A stretch of 64,000 nucleotides of DNA from Toxonevra muliebris. Taxonomy: Eukaryota > Arthropoda > Insecta > Diptera > Pallopteridae. Position 1 is the first letter of the stretch. Every line of letters starts with the position of its first letter. Below the pieces are notes generated by a model that saw only the letters and a program-made list of their open reading frames with translations, was not told the origin of the DNA and searched no databases. This document shows positions 1 to 11,104 of the stretch, one piece after another. A program made the translations under genes and the position numbers. Location of the stretch: positions 108,411,388 to 108,475,387 of the forward strand of contig OY829326.1 of the NCBI GenBank assembly GCA_963691655.1, written 5' to 3'.

Positions 1-142
1 TCTCATTCAAAGTATCAACTGATTTGGGTGTTGTTGTAGTAGTAGTTGTGGTTGTAGGATTCTCCCAGCCTCTAACAACTAAGGCATCACCAAAAATTGG
101 TTTGAAAAACAATACAAAACGTGCATAGCGGCGTGAGGAATT
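1..142 (-). CDS. Gene A, downstream exon (partial, runs off the window)
   Basis: Read on the minus strand from 142 downward, this is an open exon of 47 codons that continues past the window edge. It follows a good splice acceptor (TTTACAG at 149-143) and opens with N-S-S-R-R-Y-A-R-F-V. A hydrophobic stretch (residues about 9-20) comes next, then a run of nine threonines near residues 33-41. The phase (0) matches the donor of the exon at 335-517, so the two join without breaking frame. GC content is higher than in the flanking introns. I do not recognise the family. The Thr run could be an O-glycosylated linker in a secreted protein, but that is inference. The terminal exon lies outside the window. 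Confidence 0.65.
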
Positions 143-334
143 CTGTAAATTTTGTTAAACAAAGAAATTAAATTAAAAATTTTTAACAGAATGTTGTTTG
201 TTAACAGCATTGAAAGCTTTTTAATACAAAAGCTTATTTACCAAAGCTTTAAATACAACATTTGTGTTAGTTTTGAGATTTACTAAAAGCTTCTAGTTAA
301 TAAATGTAAAGCTTACCCATTTGAATGCACTTAC

Positions 335-517
335 CATAATTAAACGTGCAAACGATTTCGATATATTCGTTGCGGTTGCAAAAGATTTATTGAAAAGTTC
401 ACCGGGAAAATCTAATGATACATTTGTTCTTTCGAATTCAGGAGTATCATTATATTTTTGTGAGTTTGTAGCACGTCCAGGGCGCATCCTTTCCAGTGCT
501 TTGGCTTTACGTTTAGG
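335..517 (-). CDS. Gene A, internal exon (61 codons)
   Basis: This minus-strand exon is bounded by a pyrimidine-rich acceptor (TTTTTTCTTATAG, ending at 518) and a strong donor (GTAAGT at 334-329). It is 183 bp, exactly 61 codons, and open throughout. The peptide starts P-K-R-K-A-K-A-L-E-R-M-R-P-G-R and ends K-S-F-A-R-L-I-M. It is basic at the start and amphipathic at the end. Both ends are phase 0, and the 192-bp intron at 143-334 leads in frame into exon 1-142. A second GTAAGC lies 18 bp further on and could serve as an alternative donor. No further upstream exon was found in the next 4.7 kb. The family is not recognised, and an internal start at the Met in E-R-M-R cannot be excluded. Confidence 0.65.
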
Positions 518-1464
518 CTATAAGAAAAAAGAAAATGTTAAGAAGATTAAATCAGTTGAAAACATTAAAAGTTGAATTGTCTAACATTAAATAGAAAATA
601 AGTTCATCCTGTATAAATGAAAATTTGAGAAACAAAAATTTAGAATGAGTAGTACAAAAAAAGAAGATATAACATTTAGGAAATTTCTTATATATCTTAA
701 GTTATCGCGTTTTAAAAGCACCATTGGAATGTAGCACATGTTAAGGAAACAAAGATACTTTTCACCATAAGTTTATAAATAACTACAGTCATAAGATTCG
801 ATTTAATTTCTGTTGATGATTACATTGTGCGACACATTTCTTTGACTTTGAATTCTAAAATTTATAATATGAAGTGTTACTGTAAATACAGTCACAGTTT
901 TCTAAGTTAGTAAAATTAAGAAACTGTTTTTGATTTCAATTTTTGGTCCTGGCTTAAAAACAATGTGTCACAAAAAAAAAAAAAAGTTGTGTTACCTTGC
1001 CAGATACATAAAGTAAAGTATCTTCTAAATCTAGTCAGACATTAGAAAACCGTTTACTTACAATTTCTAGTAACTAGACCCACAAAATCCGGATTTAGAA
1101 CCGAAAATACGATTTTCAAAGTTGCAATTGCATATTAAGTTAAAACTTCCTCACATTTTAATAGGTGTTAAGGATTTATATATTTTTAAATACAAAGAAA
1201 TACGCTTCTATCTTTGTAAATTTCAACTTATTGAAAATGTAATAAAATTTAAAATTCTTTATAACAAAGCTGCAAAGTTTCGCCTTAATAAGAGCATCAC
1301 TTCGATTTTTGGAATTGAATATTTATAATGGAACGCAGTACAGACATTTCTGTCTTTTTTTGGAATAATAAAATTTACTAAACTGCATTGCATTTCAATT
1401 TAAAAAATTCAATTTGAAAAACTAATACTCTTATCAAAACGAAATGTTGCAGTCTTATTAACAA
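518..1464. other. Non-coding, AT-rich (probably gene A intron)
   Basis: No credible coding exon. A segment of about 100 bp (590-690) resembles 4790-4905, sharing blocks such as ATAACATTTAGGAAATTT and an AATGAGTA block. Otherwise only homopolymer tracts are seen. Confidence 0.5.
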
Positions 1465-1811
1465 TGGGTGTGTTTCGCGGGTGCAAAATCCAAAAAGCTG
1501 ATTTTAGAGCGTGTTAGAAACGCGTCGCTGAGTGTTTCTGATTAGCAAAGCGGACACCATTTTTTTAATCATATTATTGTTCTGATTTTTTAGGTCAGCA
1601 TGATTTCTCAAACCTTTGACAGTTGACAAGTTCGGAATAATTATATTTTTAGAAGGGAATTAAAACATTTCACAAACTAGAATTTAATGATTTTCAAAAA
1701 AATTACAACTAATGCATCATGCCAATTCTAAGACGCAAACACTGATTACTGATTTTTAATTAATCAGTTCGAAATCAGCTTTTCTGATTTTGCACCCGCG
1801 AAACTCACCCA
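1465..1811. mobile_element. MITE with about 40-bp terminal inverted repeats
   Basis: The left end (TGGGTGTGTTTCGCGGGTGC, from 1465) is the reverse complement, with few mismatches, of the right end finishing CACCCA at 1811. The match continues through an AAAAGCTGATTT block, giving TIRs of about 40 bp on a 347-bp element. There is no coding capacity. The flanking AAT on each side could be a 3-bp target duplication, but this is ambiguous. The superfamily is not determined. Confidence 0.75.
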
Positions 1812-1914
1812 ATATTATGGAGATTTTTTTGTGAAATATCACCCTTGAAAGGAGCAGTGTATTTTATCCTAAATTTAACTTCGATCATAGTTTCCATAGC
1901 ACGTCAAATAGTGT

Positions 1915-2062
1915 GTATAGAGACGGGCAAATAAGATTGCCGTTTCAGAGTCTGCCACGGTTCCTTATCAGTGATCTTAGTGATAGTTCTTACCCTTTTA
2001 ACATCCTATATAAACTACTAATATTTGAAATCGTAACCCAGAATTAAAGATTTCATTTCATT
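1915..2062 (+). repeat. Interspersed repeat R1, copy 1
   Basis: Shares blocks with 14293-14430, including GAGACGGGCAAAT, GATCTTAGTGATAGTTCTTA and TACTAATATTTGAAATC. It is more distantly related to 11105-11240 (+), 30350-30476 (-) and 33385-33515 (-). It is non-coding and of unknown class. Confidence 0.6.
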
Positions 2063-2155
2063 ACTGCGGCACGCATCAATGCTTTAATATATCTTGAAAT
2101 CAAAACTATTGAGATATTACATAAAATTCTTAGATTCTGAAATTTATCTTGCTAG

Positions 2156-3503
2156 CAGTGATGAAAAAGTAGGTACAATTGTAACTTTTTCCGACTTTTT
2201 CAAAATACAAGATACATTAGGTACAATTGGCACATTTTAGATACAATTAGTCATTGGCCAAAATATATTTAACACTTAATTACATAAAAAATATTTTGTA
2301 ATATTTACTAACTTAACCCTTAAACGCCCAGTACGTCCGATTTCAATTAAAAACATACATAGAGATAGTATTTGTGATTCTGAACAACGTTTGTTCTACG
2401 TGTTTTCAAATAAATTAGTTTAAGGTGGCGTAATTTCGATTTACATGGTTTACCTTTGGGGATTATCTTGAGAATAAACGAAAATATATATGTAATAATT
2501 TTAAAAAACAATTATTTGGTATTATGCCATATCGTTTGGGACAAATTTTTTATCACGGCAACATATTTTTTATATAAAAATTCGAAAATAAAAAAACCTC
2601 TTTTTTAGTTTGTGGTTAAAAATTTTTGTAATACATGCTTTTCGAATTAAAAATAACTGTAACTATACGACAGTTATCATTTTCCCATTCATATTTATAT
2701 GTATCGATAAAGAAAACTTTAGACAGTAAGATCAGATGTTTATTTAAAATGGTGAAAGTAAAATGGTGTCACATACAGCTGCTTAAGTGGTTGGTAACTG
2801 CAGTGACCAGTGGGTATTTAAGGGTTAAAATCAACTTGCCTGTACTGTATGGCTTAACTGTAAAGCTCACAGCTCTGATGTTGCAGTTTATAAAGGGAAA
2901 AATATTGGAAAAATAATTTTCCAAATCGAATGAAGTTTATTGGTGCCAAAAAAGTGTCAATATCATAAGAACATTTTTGAAATTTACCACAGATGTTATG
3001 AAATGTAAACTTGTTATGACTTTGAACCTACTAATAAACATTATTCGATTTCAATAATTATTTTTGCATTAAGTTCCCTTTTAAAAACAGAGCTTTGAAA
3101 CAAATCTTGGCTGCAAATTTTTGAAAAATCGAAAATTATGATAAAAATTCCGGAACTTTCATCGGCAATATTATCGGATTTAAAAAATTTTTTCGCATTG
3201 TGTTCATATAGATGACTAAAAACTTTCTTCTCTCTTAGTTTCTGATTTGTCTTGCCCTAAAATGTAATTTTTTATGATAAATGTTTTTGACTCTCTGTAT
3301 ATGCGTTGCAATAATTTTACCTAAATTATTAATGATTTTATGTTTTGTTAATTTTTTTTTTATTGTTAACTTTTAAATGAAAATTTAATTTCATACAAGC
3401 GATGAGCCAAAGAAGTATAGCATTTTAGGCACACTCATGCTCATTTAAGTACAACTTTTTTGGTAAATTAGGTACAATTTGAAATTTGCAAATTTCATCC
3501 CTG
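2156..3503. mobile_element. Non-autonomous hAT-like element (host of a nested MITE)
   Basis: The left end CAGTGATGAAA (2156) mirrors the right end TTTCATCCCTG (ending 3503). It is flanked by near-identical 8-bp sequences, CTTGCTAG at 2148-2155 and CTTGATAG at 3504-3511. An 8-bp duplication and CAG-type ends are hAT hallmarks. GGTACAATT motifs recur inside both ends. No transposase reading frame is present. Its interior holds the TTAA-flanked element at 2313-2828. Confidence 0.65.
2313..2828. mobile_element. TTAA-flanked (piggyBac-like) MITE nested in a hAT-like element
   Basis: It starts TTAACCCTTAAACGCCCA and ends with the imperfect inverse (GGGTATTTAAGGGTTAA). TTAA is therefore present at both termini, as expected for piggyBac-type targets, and the TIR begins CCCTTAAA. 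It is 516 bp including TTAA, with no transposase. Confidence 0.65.
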
Positions 3504-3511
3504 CTTGATAG

Positions 3512-3759
3512 TTCTCCAAACAAAAAACTATTTTTTGAGTCTGTTCAAATCAATTCATCTGCGCTCAGCGATTAAAATTCTATCAAAAGTTAGTCGAATC
3601 ATATATATCCTTTCCCCAAAAAAGTATGACTCAATGACATTTTTAAAGCTATTGGGTAAGGCAACCACGGCAATTCGCATTCAGCACGTGTGGATAGTTC
3701 ATCAACCAAAAAAGTTATATATTTATTTGATTTATTTTATATGATTTGCTTCAAGCAAA
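3512..3759. other. Non-coding gap
   Basis: No gene, repeat family or structured element was recognised here. Confidence 0.4.
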
Positions 3760-4150
3760 AACTGCACTCTTCAAGCATTTTGTTGGAAATTGATTAAATA
3801 ACAAATTCAAGTCCAATTTTTCAACATGTAAAATGGCAATGCAATTCAAACGATTTTCTAACATTGTTGCTCTCAGATTCATCTTAAGATGCTGAAGTAT
3901 GGAAAAACTTCTTTCATTCGAACACATTCGACGATCCTGGTATTTTCATTAGCAAATTCTCGAATCGCACAAACTCTGGGATGAGGCTTGCACATAATTT
4001 AAATTTTTCAAGAAGTCAAAGATCACTTTCAACAAATTTTCTTTTTCGTTCGACCTCTTAAATATATCCATGAACATTAGCTTATCGCTCAGTAGTCTTT
4101 CTTTGTCGAAGTCTCTGTAGAACTTTAATCGACAATTTAATGAAAAACAA
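3760..4150 (-). pseudogene. hAT transposase C-terminal (dimerisation domain) remnant
   Basis: Minus-strand translation gives E-R-S-F-S-I-L-Q-H-L-K at about 3925-3890, followed by L-R-A-T-M-L-E-N-R-L-N and a short I-L-H-V segment. This is the characteristic hAT C-terminal dimerisation motif (ERxFSxL..LK..LRxxMxxxRL). The upstream part (R-D-F-D-K-E-R-L-L) reads open for about 55 codons, then stops and a frame change intervene near 3950. The N-terminal zinc finger and catalytic region are absent. It lies about 260 bp outside the hAT-like element at 2156-3503, so the relation between the two is uncertain. It is a dead fragment. Confidence 0.65.
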
Positions 4151-5259
4151 ACGCTAATTTAAACAGAAGTAAATTATGGTTGGTAGTAGAGACCCTTAAA
4201 ATTTTTGCAACAAATATGAAAAAATTAAATTTTATTGAAAGGATATGCCGTGTGAATAGATACCCAGCCACAAAATTCCGTGTGGGTATAACTACCCACC
4301 ATACCCACATTATTTGCCGGGACTGGGGTAAGGAACATATTTGGTAACTTATTCTGGACTGGATATATCTTCACACAAAGTTTGATCAACATTTTATAAA
4401 TTTTGAAAATCATACTCTAAAAAAAATTAGAAGACAAACGCGATTTAGAAAAAACACAGAACGCTAAATGTTTCAGTAGTATCGAACTATCAGATGAGTA
4501 GTTTTTGTAGTTTCTTGCTCTGCGCTATGAATCTTCATGATACTAGTAAGTATAAATGAAAAATAAAATAACATTTTGTTCTTTTTTATTATTTTTAATT
4601 TTATTTAAACCAAAACAATATTGATTTATTATATCTCTGTGTATATAAAGAAATTAATGCAAATATTTACAAAAATGTACGAAATTCGTTACTAAACTTA
4701 ACAAATGTGCCAACTAAAAAACAAATAACTCAATATTTATAATAGCCAATTTTAACTAATGTATGAGTGAAGGACAGACAATTAACTTAAAAACTAATAG
4801 TAGTAAAATCAAAACAAATGAAAATTTAACAAACAGAAATTTACAATGAGTACTGTAGAAGAAGAAGAGATGAATTTAATTAAGAGGAAATAACATTTAG
4901 GAAATTTTTTTATTAAGTAGCTATAGCTAATAAAATTAATCAAAGAAAAATTCAAAAATGTACACAACAATTTTCTTATATTTATAAGTATGTGTGTTTA
5001 TGTGTGTGTATTTGTTGGTGCTTGTGATTTTTTGTGTGTGTATGTGTGTGTGTTGTTTCCATGTTTGTTTATGGTTGTATATGTGTGAGTTGTATGCATG
5101 TTAAAGTAAAAAATAAAAAATTAAAAACAAAACCAAAAATCGTTGATGTTACTACGTTGCCACACTATCACAATCATCATCTTCGTTATGGTCAATAATG
5201 TTTACGCCCACTGCTGTAACTTTCACGCAATCTTTCTCTCTTCTTCTCGCTTGGCCAAT
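4151..5259. other. 3' flank of gene B, non-coding
   Basis: AT-rich sequence downstream of the gene B stop codon, probably including its 3' UTR on the minus strand. It contains a TG-rich tract at 4984-5064 and the segment 4790-4905 that resembles 590-690. No other gene was seen. Confidence 0.5.
4984..5064. repeat. Interrupted (TG)n microsatellite
   Basis: Runs of TGTGTG broken by TAT, TTTG and TTT interruptions over about 80 bp. Confidence 0.8.
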
Positions 5260-5640
5260 TTAATAGCCAGCCTCATCGGAATCCGGTGCTGGTGTTACAC
5301 CGCCCGGATTATTCGGTGTACCAGCTGAACCCTGCAGTATTGGTCCCGAGAAGCCCAATATCTTTGAGACAATATTACCAAGACCAGCATTTGGATTATT
5401 GCTATTACCACCCGATGAAGACCCACTGAAGGCGGTTATTGTTGTCAAGACTCCAGTTGTCAAATCATTGGCAATATTGCCAAGTGAACGGATCTTGGGT
5501 GAAACGACAGCTGTTACCAATGTCTGGAGATCCTTAATTGGTACTGGTGGCTTAATGTCCCATTGTTTATTCTTCTCAATATTGCCACGGTCTAATTGTT
5601 CGATGACACGAGTCTTTGTATCGAGGAAGTTGTCGATTTT
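5260..5640 (-). CDS. Gene B, last exon (secreted protein C-terminus)
   Basis: The exon starts at 5640 right after a strong acceptor (CTTCCACAG) and reads 126 codons to a TAA at 5262-5260. It opens K-I-D-N-F-L-D-T-K-T-R, which joins in phase to the preceding exon's G-F-F-F-G. The middle is a mixed hydrophobic and amphipathic segment rich in T, V and L (about residues 35-70 of the exon). It is followed by a Ser/Gly/Asn-rich low-complexity stretch, a hydrophobic S-K-I-L-G-F-S-G segment and a Pro/Gly tail ending D-E-A-G-Y. An in-frame ATG within the intron (5703) would give a shorter product but ignores the splice signals. The family is not recognised. With the signal-peptide exon it makes a probable 214-residue secreted protein. 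Confidence 0.75.
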   Translation of the reverse strand, partial: KIDNFLDTKTRVIEQLDRGNIEKNKQWDIKPPVPIKDLQTLVTAVVSPKIRSLGNIANDLTTGVLTTITAFSGSSSGGNSNNPNAGLGNIVSKILGFSGPILQGSAGTPNNPGGVTPAPDSDEAGY

Positions 5641-5763
5641 CTGTGGAAGGGAGGAAGATAAACACAAGTCAAGTAAAATAAATTTTGTAAAGGTTTTCTT
5701 CATGAAAAATATTATGTATTTTATAATTTATGTAGATATATTTTAAGTGATATTTCAACTTAC

Positions 5764-5856
5764 ACCAAAGAAGAATCCAAGCACAGCATTTTTAGCTTCA
5801 AATGTTGCATCGGGTAGTTTTCTTTTGTTACGTTCGAGTTCATCGTTTGACACATC
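5764..5856 (-). CDS. Gene B, middle exon (31 codons)
   Basis: This 93-bp minus-strand exon lies between an acceptor (TTTTCTAG, ending at 5857) and a strong donor (GTAAGT at 5763-5758). It reads D-V-S-N-D-E-L-E-R-N-K-R-K-L-P and ends A-V-L-G-F-F-F-G, in phase 0 at both ends. The 123-bp intron (5641-5763) leads in frame into 5260-5640. Upstream, the phase matches the donor of the signal-peptide exon at 21426. The charged start followed by a short hydrophobic block continues into the K-I-D-N-F-L segment of the next exon. Further small exons between 5857 and 21426 are not excluded. Confidence 0.75.
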
Positions 5857-7399
5857 CTAGAAAATGGTACAGTGATGAAGTTGATTAAAAAATGCAAATT
5901 ACACTTCCTTATTACAGCACACCACTACAAAACAAGCAACCAGAAATAAGCAAAACAAAAATGCATAATTTTAAATGACCTTCCTTCCTTCAACGCACAC
6001 ACACACACACACACACACACGTACACCAGAAAGGTAAGTCAAAAAGCGAAGAGAAGAAAAAATAAACAGACAAAATTTCGTAAGCCATGTTCTTGTAAAG
6101 TTTTAATTGAAAGTTGTTTTTGTGGGTACCGGTTTTAATTTTATTTATTTTATTTTGGCATATGCATACGCCTAAAATTGCATAATCATCAATTTTAAGC
6201 TAGTTTTACAAAGCCAACAACAACAAAGAAATAATAATATTCTCAATACAATTCAGTTTCAAATATGTATGCACTAAACAAGAAGTTAAATCGAAATCAA
6301 ATAAAAAACCGAATAAAAACTACCTGCATGATTTTCTATCGAATTCAACTTCTTTCAAAAGAAATTATTATCAATTATTTATTATCAATCGATATCTTGT
6401 TGAAAGTATAAAGGTCACAACAAAGTATTATTAAGTGCTGTTGTTGTTGGTGTTTCTATTATTCCAATCACTACGCAGAAAATCCGGTTTCAAGTTTATT
6501 TTATTTCATTTTGTTTATGTGTTAATTAATTTAACTTTAGACTTTTTTTTTCAAATTAATTTGCGCTGCTCGAGTTTGACTTGACCCAATTAGATGGCAG
6601 CATATTACTACGTCGAAAATAACATACTAGGTACACCACAATAATAATATCAATGCATTTTTCATAAATTATTTTATTGGTATTTAGAAATGCATAAGTA
6701 CAAAGATATATATGCATTTTCGCAGAATTTAGTACAGGGTATACATGTAATTAACATTTATTAAAAACCAAATTTTAAATGTTAAATAAATTCTTGGAAA
6801 TCTTTGATTCTAAAAAATTCAAATAAATAATGCAGCTTTATATTTACATTATGAATATATTCAACAAATACTCGTTCAAATGTTTTTTTTATTTTTTTTT
6901 TAGAAAAGGTCAGCAATAATTGTTTACTTTGTTCAAAGTTGTAGAAATTAATTACCTACAAAATAACAAGATTTCTTCAAATACATTTTTTACCCTCCCA
7001 CCGTCATGTACCTAGTAACCATAAACTGGTAAATAACTTATACTTAATATTTGATGGGTAGTGAAGCTGTGAAGCAATACAAGATGCGTTCATTGTGCCA
7101 ATCTTGCTAAGCGCTTACGAAATTAACCGTCTGCACGCTAAAGTGATAAATTTTGTGTCATAGGTAAATCATCTAGAAGAAACTTATATATATGTATATA
7201 TATGGATGCTCTGCTAAATAATTGCAGCCATCAAAGTTGTATAGGCTTGTCTAAATATCTTAAGCCAATATATATTAACACTGTATAAGAATTAAGGCTA
7301 CTACTACCCATGTATAGTAAGCAAAAAAATACTCAAAATTCCGTATTTTATGCATTACAAAATTAATGAATATTTTCAAGATGATGATATAGCAAAATA
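5857..7399 (-). other. Gene B intron, 3' part
   Basis: AT-rich intronic DNA. It holds the (CA)n tract at 5995-6020 and a possible alternative first exon, an ATG-CAG at 6329-6324 directly before GTAGTT. An in-frame stop lies nine bases upstream of that ATG. No transposon was recognised in this stretch. Confidence 0.5.
5995..6020. repeat. (CA)13 microsatellite
   Basis: Perfect dinucleotide run of about 26 bp. Confidence 0.9.
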
Positions 7400-7491
7400 A
7401 ATGGTAAAAACACAACCAAAGCAGCCGACCTACGACCACCGACTTCTTCTGAGAGAATAAATATAATAAAAGCGTCAACCTCTAGCGTCAT
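7400..7491 (+). repeat. Solo copy of the TIR of the element at 14528-15091
   Basis: ACACAACCAAAGCAGCC followed by CTTCTTCTGAGAGAATAAA and CCTCTAGCGTCA matches the reverse complement of 14999-15091 over about 95 bp. No partner end was found nearby, so this is a solo terminal fragment. Confidence 0.6.
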
Positions 7492-7637
7492 TAATTCATT
7501 TATTTATGTTGTCAATTGTCAGCTCTAACACAGAAACCGGTGTTTTTTCTAGATATGAATTGTGATCCCCAGAACAAACATGCAATCTTTTTGAAAATAA
7601 ATAAGTTTAATGCCTTCGAAACAGTCAAGTTCCAATA

Positions 7638-8245
7638 TAAAGGATGTTTTTTTTATAGGTGTAGAACTTTAAACTGAAATAAACTAATGAGATTCCATAA
7701 TTTCAAACTGAAAAGATAATTTTATGCCTTTAGTATTAGAATATAATTTCGGACATGTGGCCGCCGCGGCTGGCGCGTACATGGTGTAATGTGCAGGTTC
7801 AATTTTCGATCACGCTTTTTCAAGCAATGGGGGCCGTATCTCGGCAATGGTTCCCACAAATTTGTCGATTGTTTGACGCGCTGTTTGGCATGTGACGCCG
7901 TCCTGTTAGGAAAACTTGTCTTCAGTCAACATTTCATTCAATTGAGGCACGAAATAATCGGCAATCATAGCTCTATAGCGCTCACGATGGCGAATCGACT
8001 CATTTGGGTCCTCCTCAATACCACGCTCTACAGCAGCATATGTTTTTTCGGAGCGCACTGTTCGGTTTAAAGTATACGTGGTACGAAAACGATTCATGGT
8101 TAGTCGAATTAGTCGCTCGGATGGACGATTATGTCCGCCGCAAACTAAACCATGATTTTCTAAATAAATTTGCACAATTTGCAGTCGTTGTTCTATCATG
8201 ATGCAATGGCAAACCAAACTAAGCACAATTTATAACAGCGTTGCC
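7638..8245 (-). pseudogene. DD41D (rosa-like) Tc1/mariner remnant, internally deleted
   Basis: Minus-strand translation gives the N-terminal E-Q-R-L-Q-I-V-Q-I-Y and a G-H-N-R-P-S-E-R segment. It then jumps to R-E-R-Y-R-A-M-I with F-V-P-Q-L-N-E-M and a degraded second-Asp motif (Q-D-G-V-T-C). The order parallels the fuller copy at 39985-41213. The segment between the N-terminal DNA-binding part and the catalytic core is missing, and so is the stretch with the third catalytic Asp. A left TIR is recognisable (AAGGATGTTTTTTTTATAGG at 7640), but the other TIR is lost. It lies in the large gene B intron. Confidence 0.7.
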
Positions 8246-9786
8246 AGGTCTGAGCAATTTGTGACTGTTTAATCGTTATATGCAATAATAAACCCACCGC
8301 TCCCCCCCACCCTTGAATCTGCTAGTGAATATTTCGTAAGCTTAGAGTGCAAGGGTACAAAGCCCATTTTATTTTTAATTTTTTTTTTTTTACAAGAGAA
8401 ACAAAAAATATTCGAACATTTTTTACGAGAAATATTGCAAAAATACAAAACTTCTGCGAAAAATTAAGCAACAATATGAGATTGTATTTAATGCGATTAC
8501 ACAATTTGATTGAAATGAAAAATTTGTTATTTTTTATGTGACTTACGTTTCAATATCTGACAACAAGTAAAAACGAAATAAGTACATAATTCTTTTTGCA
8601 AACGATGTATTTTTAATTTCTCTCGCTTTCTGCATCAAAATCTAATTTTTTATAAAAATAGACTTAGCGCCTTTTCACTCTATGCCAACGATATTCTCTT
8701 ATATTACCTACTTTCTTGCTTGGTGCCTACACTATACGTAAATATACGTGAGTGAAGCTTAAGCAAGCCCCAATTTACACATAGTAATTGTAATTTTTTT
8801 TGCTCATCTCTCATCAATTTCTCAATTTCTCTCTGGTATTGCAAATGTATTCGCAAGTTTTTGAAATAATCTCGCATTTTTTATTATACGCGAAATATAG
8901 TCATAAAAGAAATTGGTGAGAAAATTCCAATACGAGCAATTTTATACACTCTCCCTTCAATTTGTCTTCTTTCTCCTACGAAGACATGAATTAAGCAATA
9001 TAAAAAGCTATGTCTAAATTGGAATCGGGCAAACAAAGAAAGTACTGAGCGCAATCAAAATCACTACACACTAACTGCGACCATTCGTTCCTTCGTACGG
9101 TCTCAATGTGTAAAAGTAAAAAGTTTACTCACATGCCTAACTTAAGTTGGAATCTGGTACGAAAACCTGCAACCCGAATCTGCATTCGCATTCAAAATTT
9201 TTTTTGCGAATATATCACTTAGGTTTGTGAACATGATAAAAATAGTTTTACTTACTTACTTTTTTGAAATATAATTTACCACCACTTATATTCTAAGTTA
9301 ACCCAAATATTTTACAATATAAAAATCCACTTTCGCATCCGCATACGCTAAACTGGCATACGTTACATCACTACTGTATACTTATCCGATTCTCTTAATG
9401 TATAATTTAGTACGAAGATTAATAATTAATTCATCGGAAAAATATACTTTGTTATCAAAAATGAACTCAAGAGGAAGTTTTGGGGTTTAATTGTTCAAAC
9501 TCTACCGCTAGCAATAATGTTACCCTTTATTGGGCCATTATGAATTTAAAAGTAATTAATTAGCAAAAGTAATTATTTAAGACGCTTCATTAAGACAAAC
9601 AGGACCCTAGCTATTTATGATTTGATAGACTAGCTCTTGCTGCAATTCTCGCTTCATTAAGCTCAAACACGATCACATTTTTAAACATATCAAAAATTAG
9701 ACTGTGTTGGCTCTTACTATCTCATTCTTTGTGAGTTTGTATGGATTACAACAGTTACTATATGCGATTTTTGTTTTGTTTTTTGT
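8246..9786. other. Gene B intron, unstructured
   Basis: AT-rich DNA with a C-rich run near 8300-8312. No supported gene, TIR pair or tandem repeat was seen. Confidence 0.4.
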
Positions 9787-10312
9787 TTAACCCTTTCAGT
9801 ACATCTTTTTAATTGGGATCGATAGATAACTTTTGCATAAAATTCATGATTACTTAGGACTTCTTCATCAGATATAAAATATTTTCACACCTCTGCGTAT
9901 CCTTGTTTGTCCTTTATTAAAGTTTGAAAAATTACACTTCTGAAGCTATGGATAAAAACTGGTTAATATTTTTTCTTAAATTTTTAGATTTTTATATGCT
10001 TTTATCTTTTGCGAACATAGTTAGAAAGTTATATTTCCACTTAGAAAAAATTATTAGCTTTTTTACCAAAATAATGCAACCAGTTTTGATAATCAATTTT
10101 AGCGCATAGATTTTTGACTTGACTTCAAAGACAAAAACCATTTAAAAAAATGGCATAAGCAGAAATTTAAAATATTCGGCAATTCAAAACCATGAAAAAT
10201 ACTTAACAGAATCGAATATATATAATGCTAGTAGTAAAATTTGTATTACACCTGCTTTATGCCAGATTAAAGTGAATGATGCCATATGGCATCAAAATAC
10301 CGAAAGGGTTAA
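9787..10312 (+). mobile_element. TTAA-flanked MITE, family T1 copy 1
   Basis: It starts TTAACCCTTTCAGTACATC and ends CCGAAAGGGTTAA, so TTAA and inverted CCCTTTC ends sit at both termini of a 526-bp non-coding element. Internal blocks such as GACTTGACTTCAA are shared in reverse orientation with 30773-31256. Together they define a piggyBac-like MITE family. Confidence 0.75.
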
Positions 10313-11104
10313 AACTGTTTGTACGGTGCCAGACTACAATAATAAAAACAAAAATTCCATATGCACAGACCTTTCAATTAAAACTGATTCAAACGCACCG
10401 TGTAGGGTCTAAAACTTTAAAGTTTGTTAATCCACAATATTTAGATAATTCTTCTACGCATATAGAGGATTTTAATGTTATTTTTAGATGCCTTTGCTCA
10501 TATCTATGGTAATAATAAAATATGTTTATTTTCTTGTCAGCCGAGCTTGATAGCAATGTTTCAAAAGGCTCTATGTTCAAATGAAAGGTCATGCTTGAAA
10601 TAATATGTGATTCCAAAAATTATTTAAAATTTCGCAAAATAGTTTCATATTTATAATCAAAAATATACTCCATCTTAAATCGAATTAGGCTGTTTTTTCT
10701 TTTTTCCCACTGTTTTGAAAAAAATTATTCATACATAGGCTTAGAAAGTTTTGACCTGCATTAGGAAAAATTCTTTCAGGTTGCTGTTTTAACTTTTGCG
10801 AATTTTGTGCCAAATCCAAATGGATTTTTTAAGCAGTTTCTATATTTTCTGTTTTGGCATTGTAATTATTGAAAATTATCAATTTTTTCAAGCCTGAGCA
10901 GGCTAATGAACCTCAGCACTAGTGGACCCAGCTTTTGCAGTTGGGGGGCTATAACTTTAATCAAAATGTATGAGATTTTCATCAGTAAGAGTCCAACCAA
11001 ATTATTAGTTACTTATATTGGCAATGAATAACCAAAAAAAAAAAACATTTCTTATTAATATCGGTTACAAATAACCAAAATAAAATAATTTATAATTATT
11101 AAAA
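10313..11104. other. Gene B intron, mostly unclassified
   Basis: AT-rich. Near 10917 a sequence CACTAGTGGACCCAG begins that weakly mirrors CTGGATTCGCTAGT at 12316-12329. It is a possible but unproven pair of transposon ends enclosing 10.9-12.3 kb. Confidence 0.3.
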
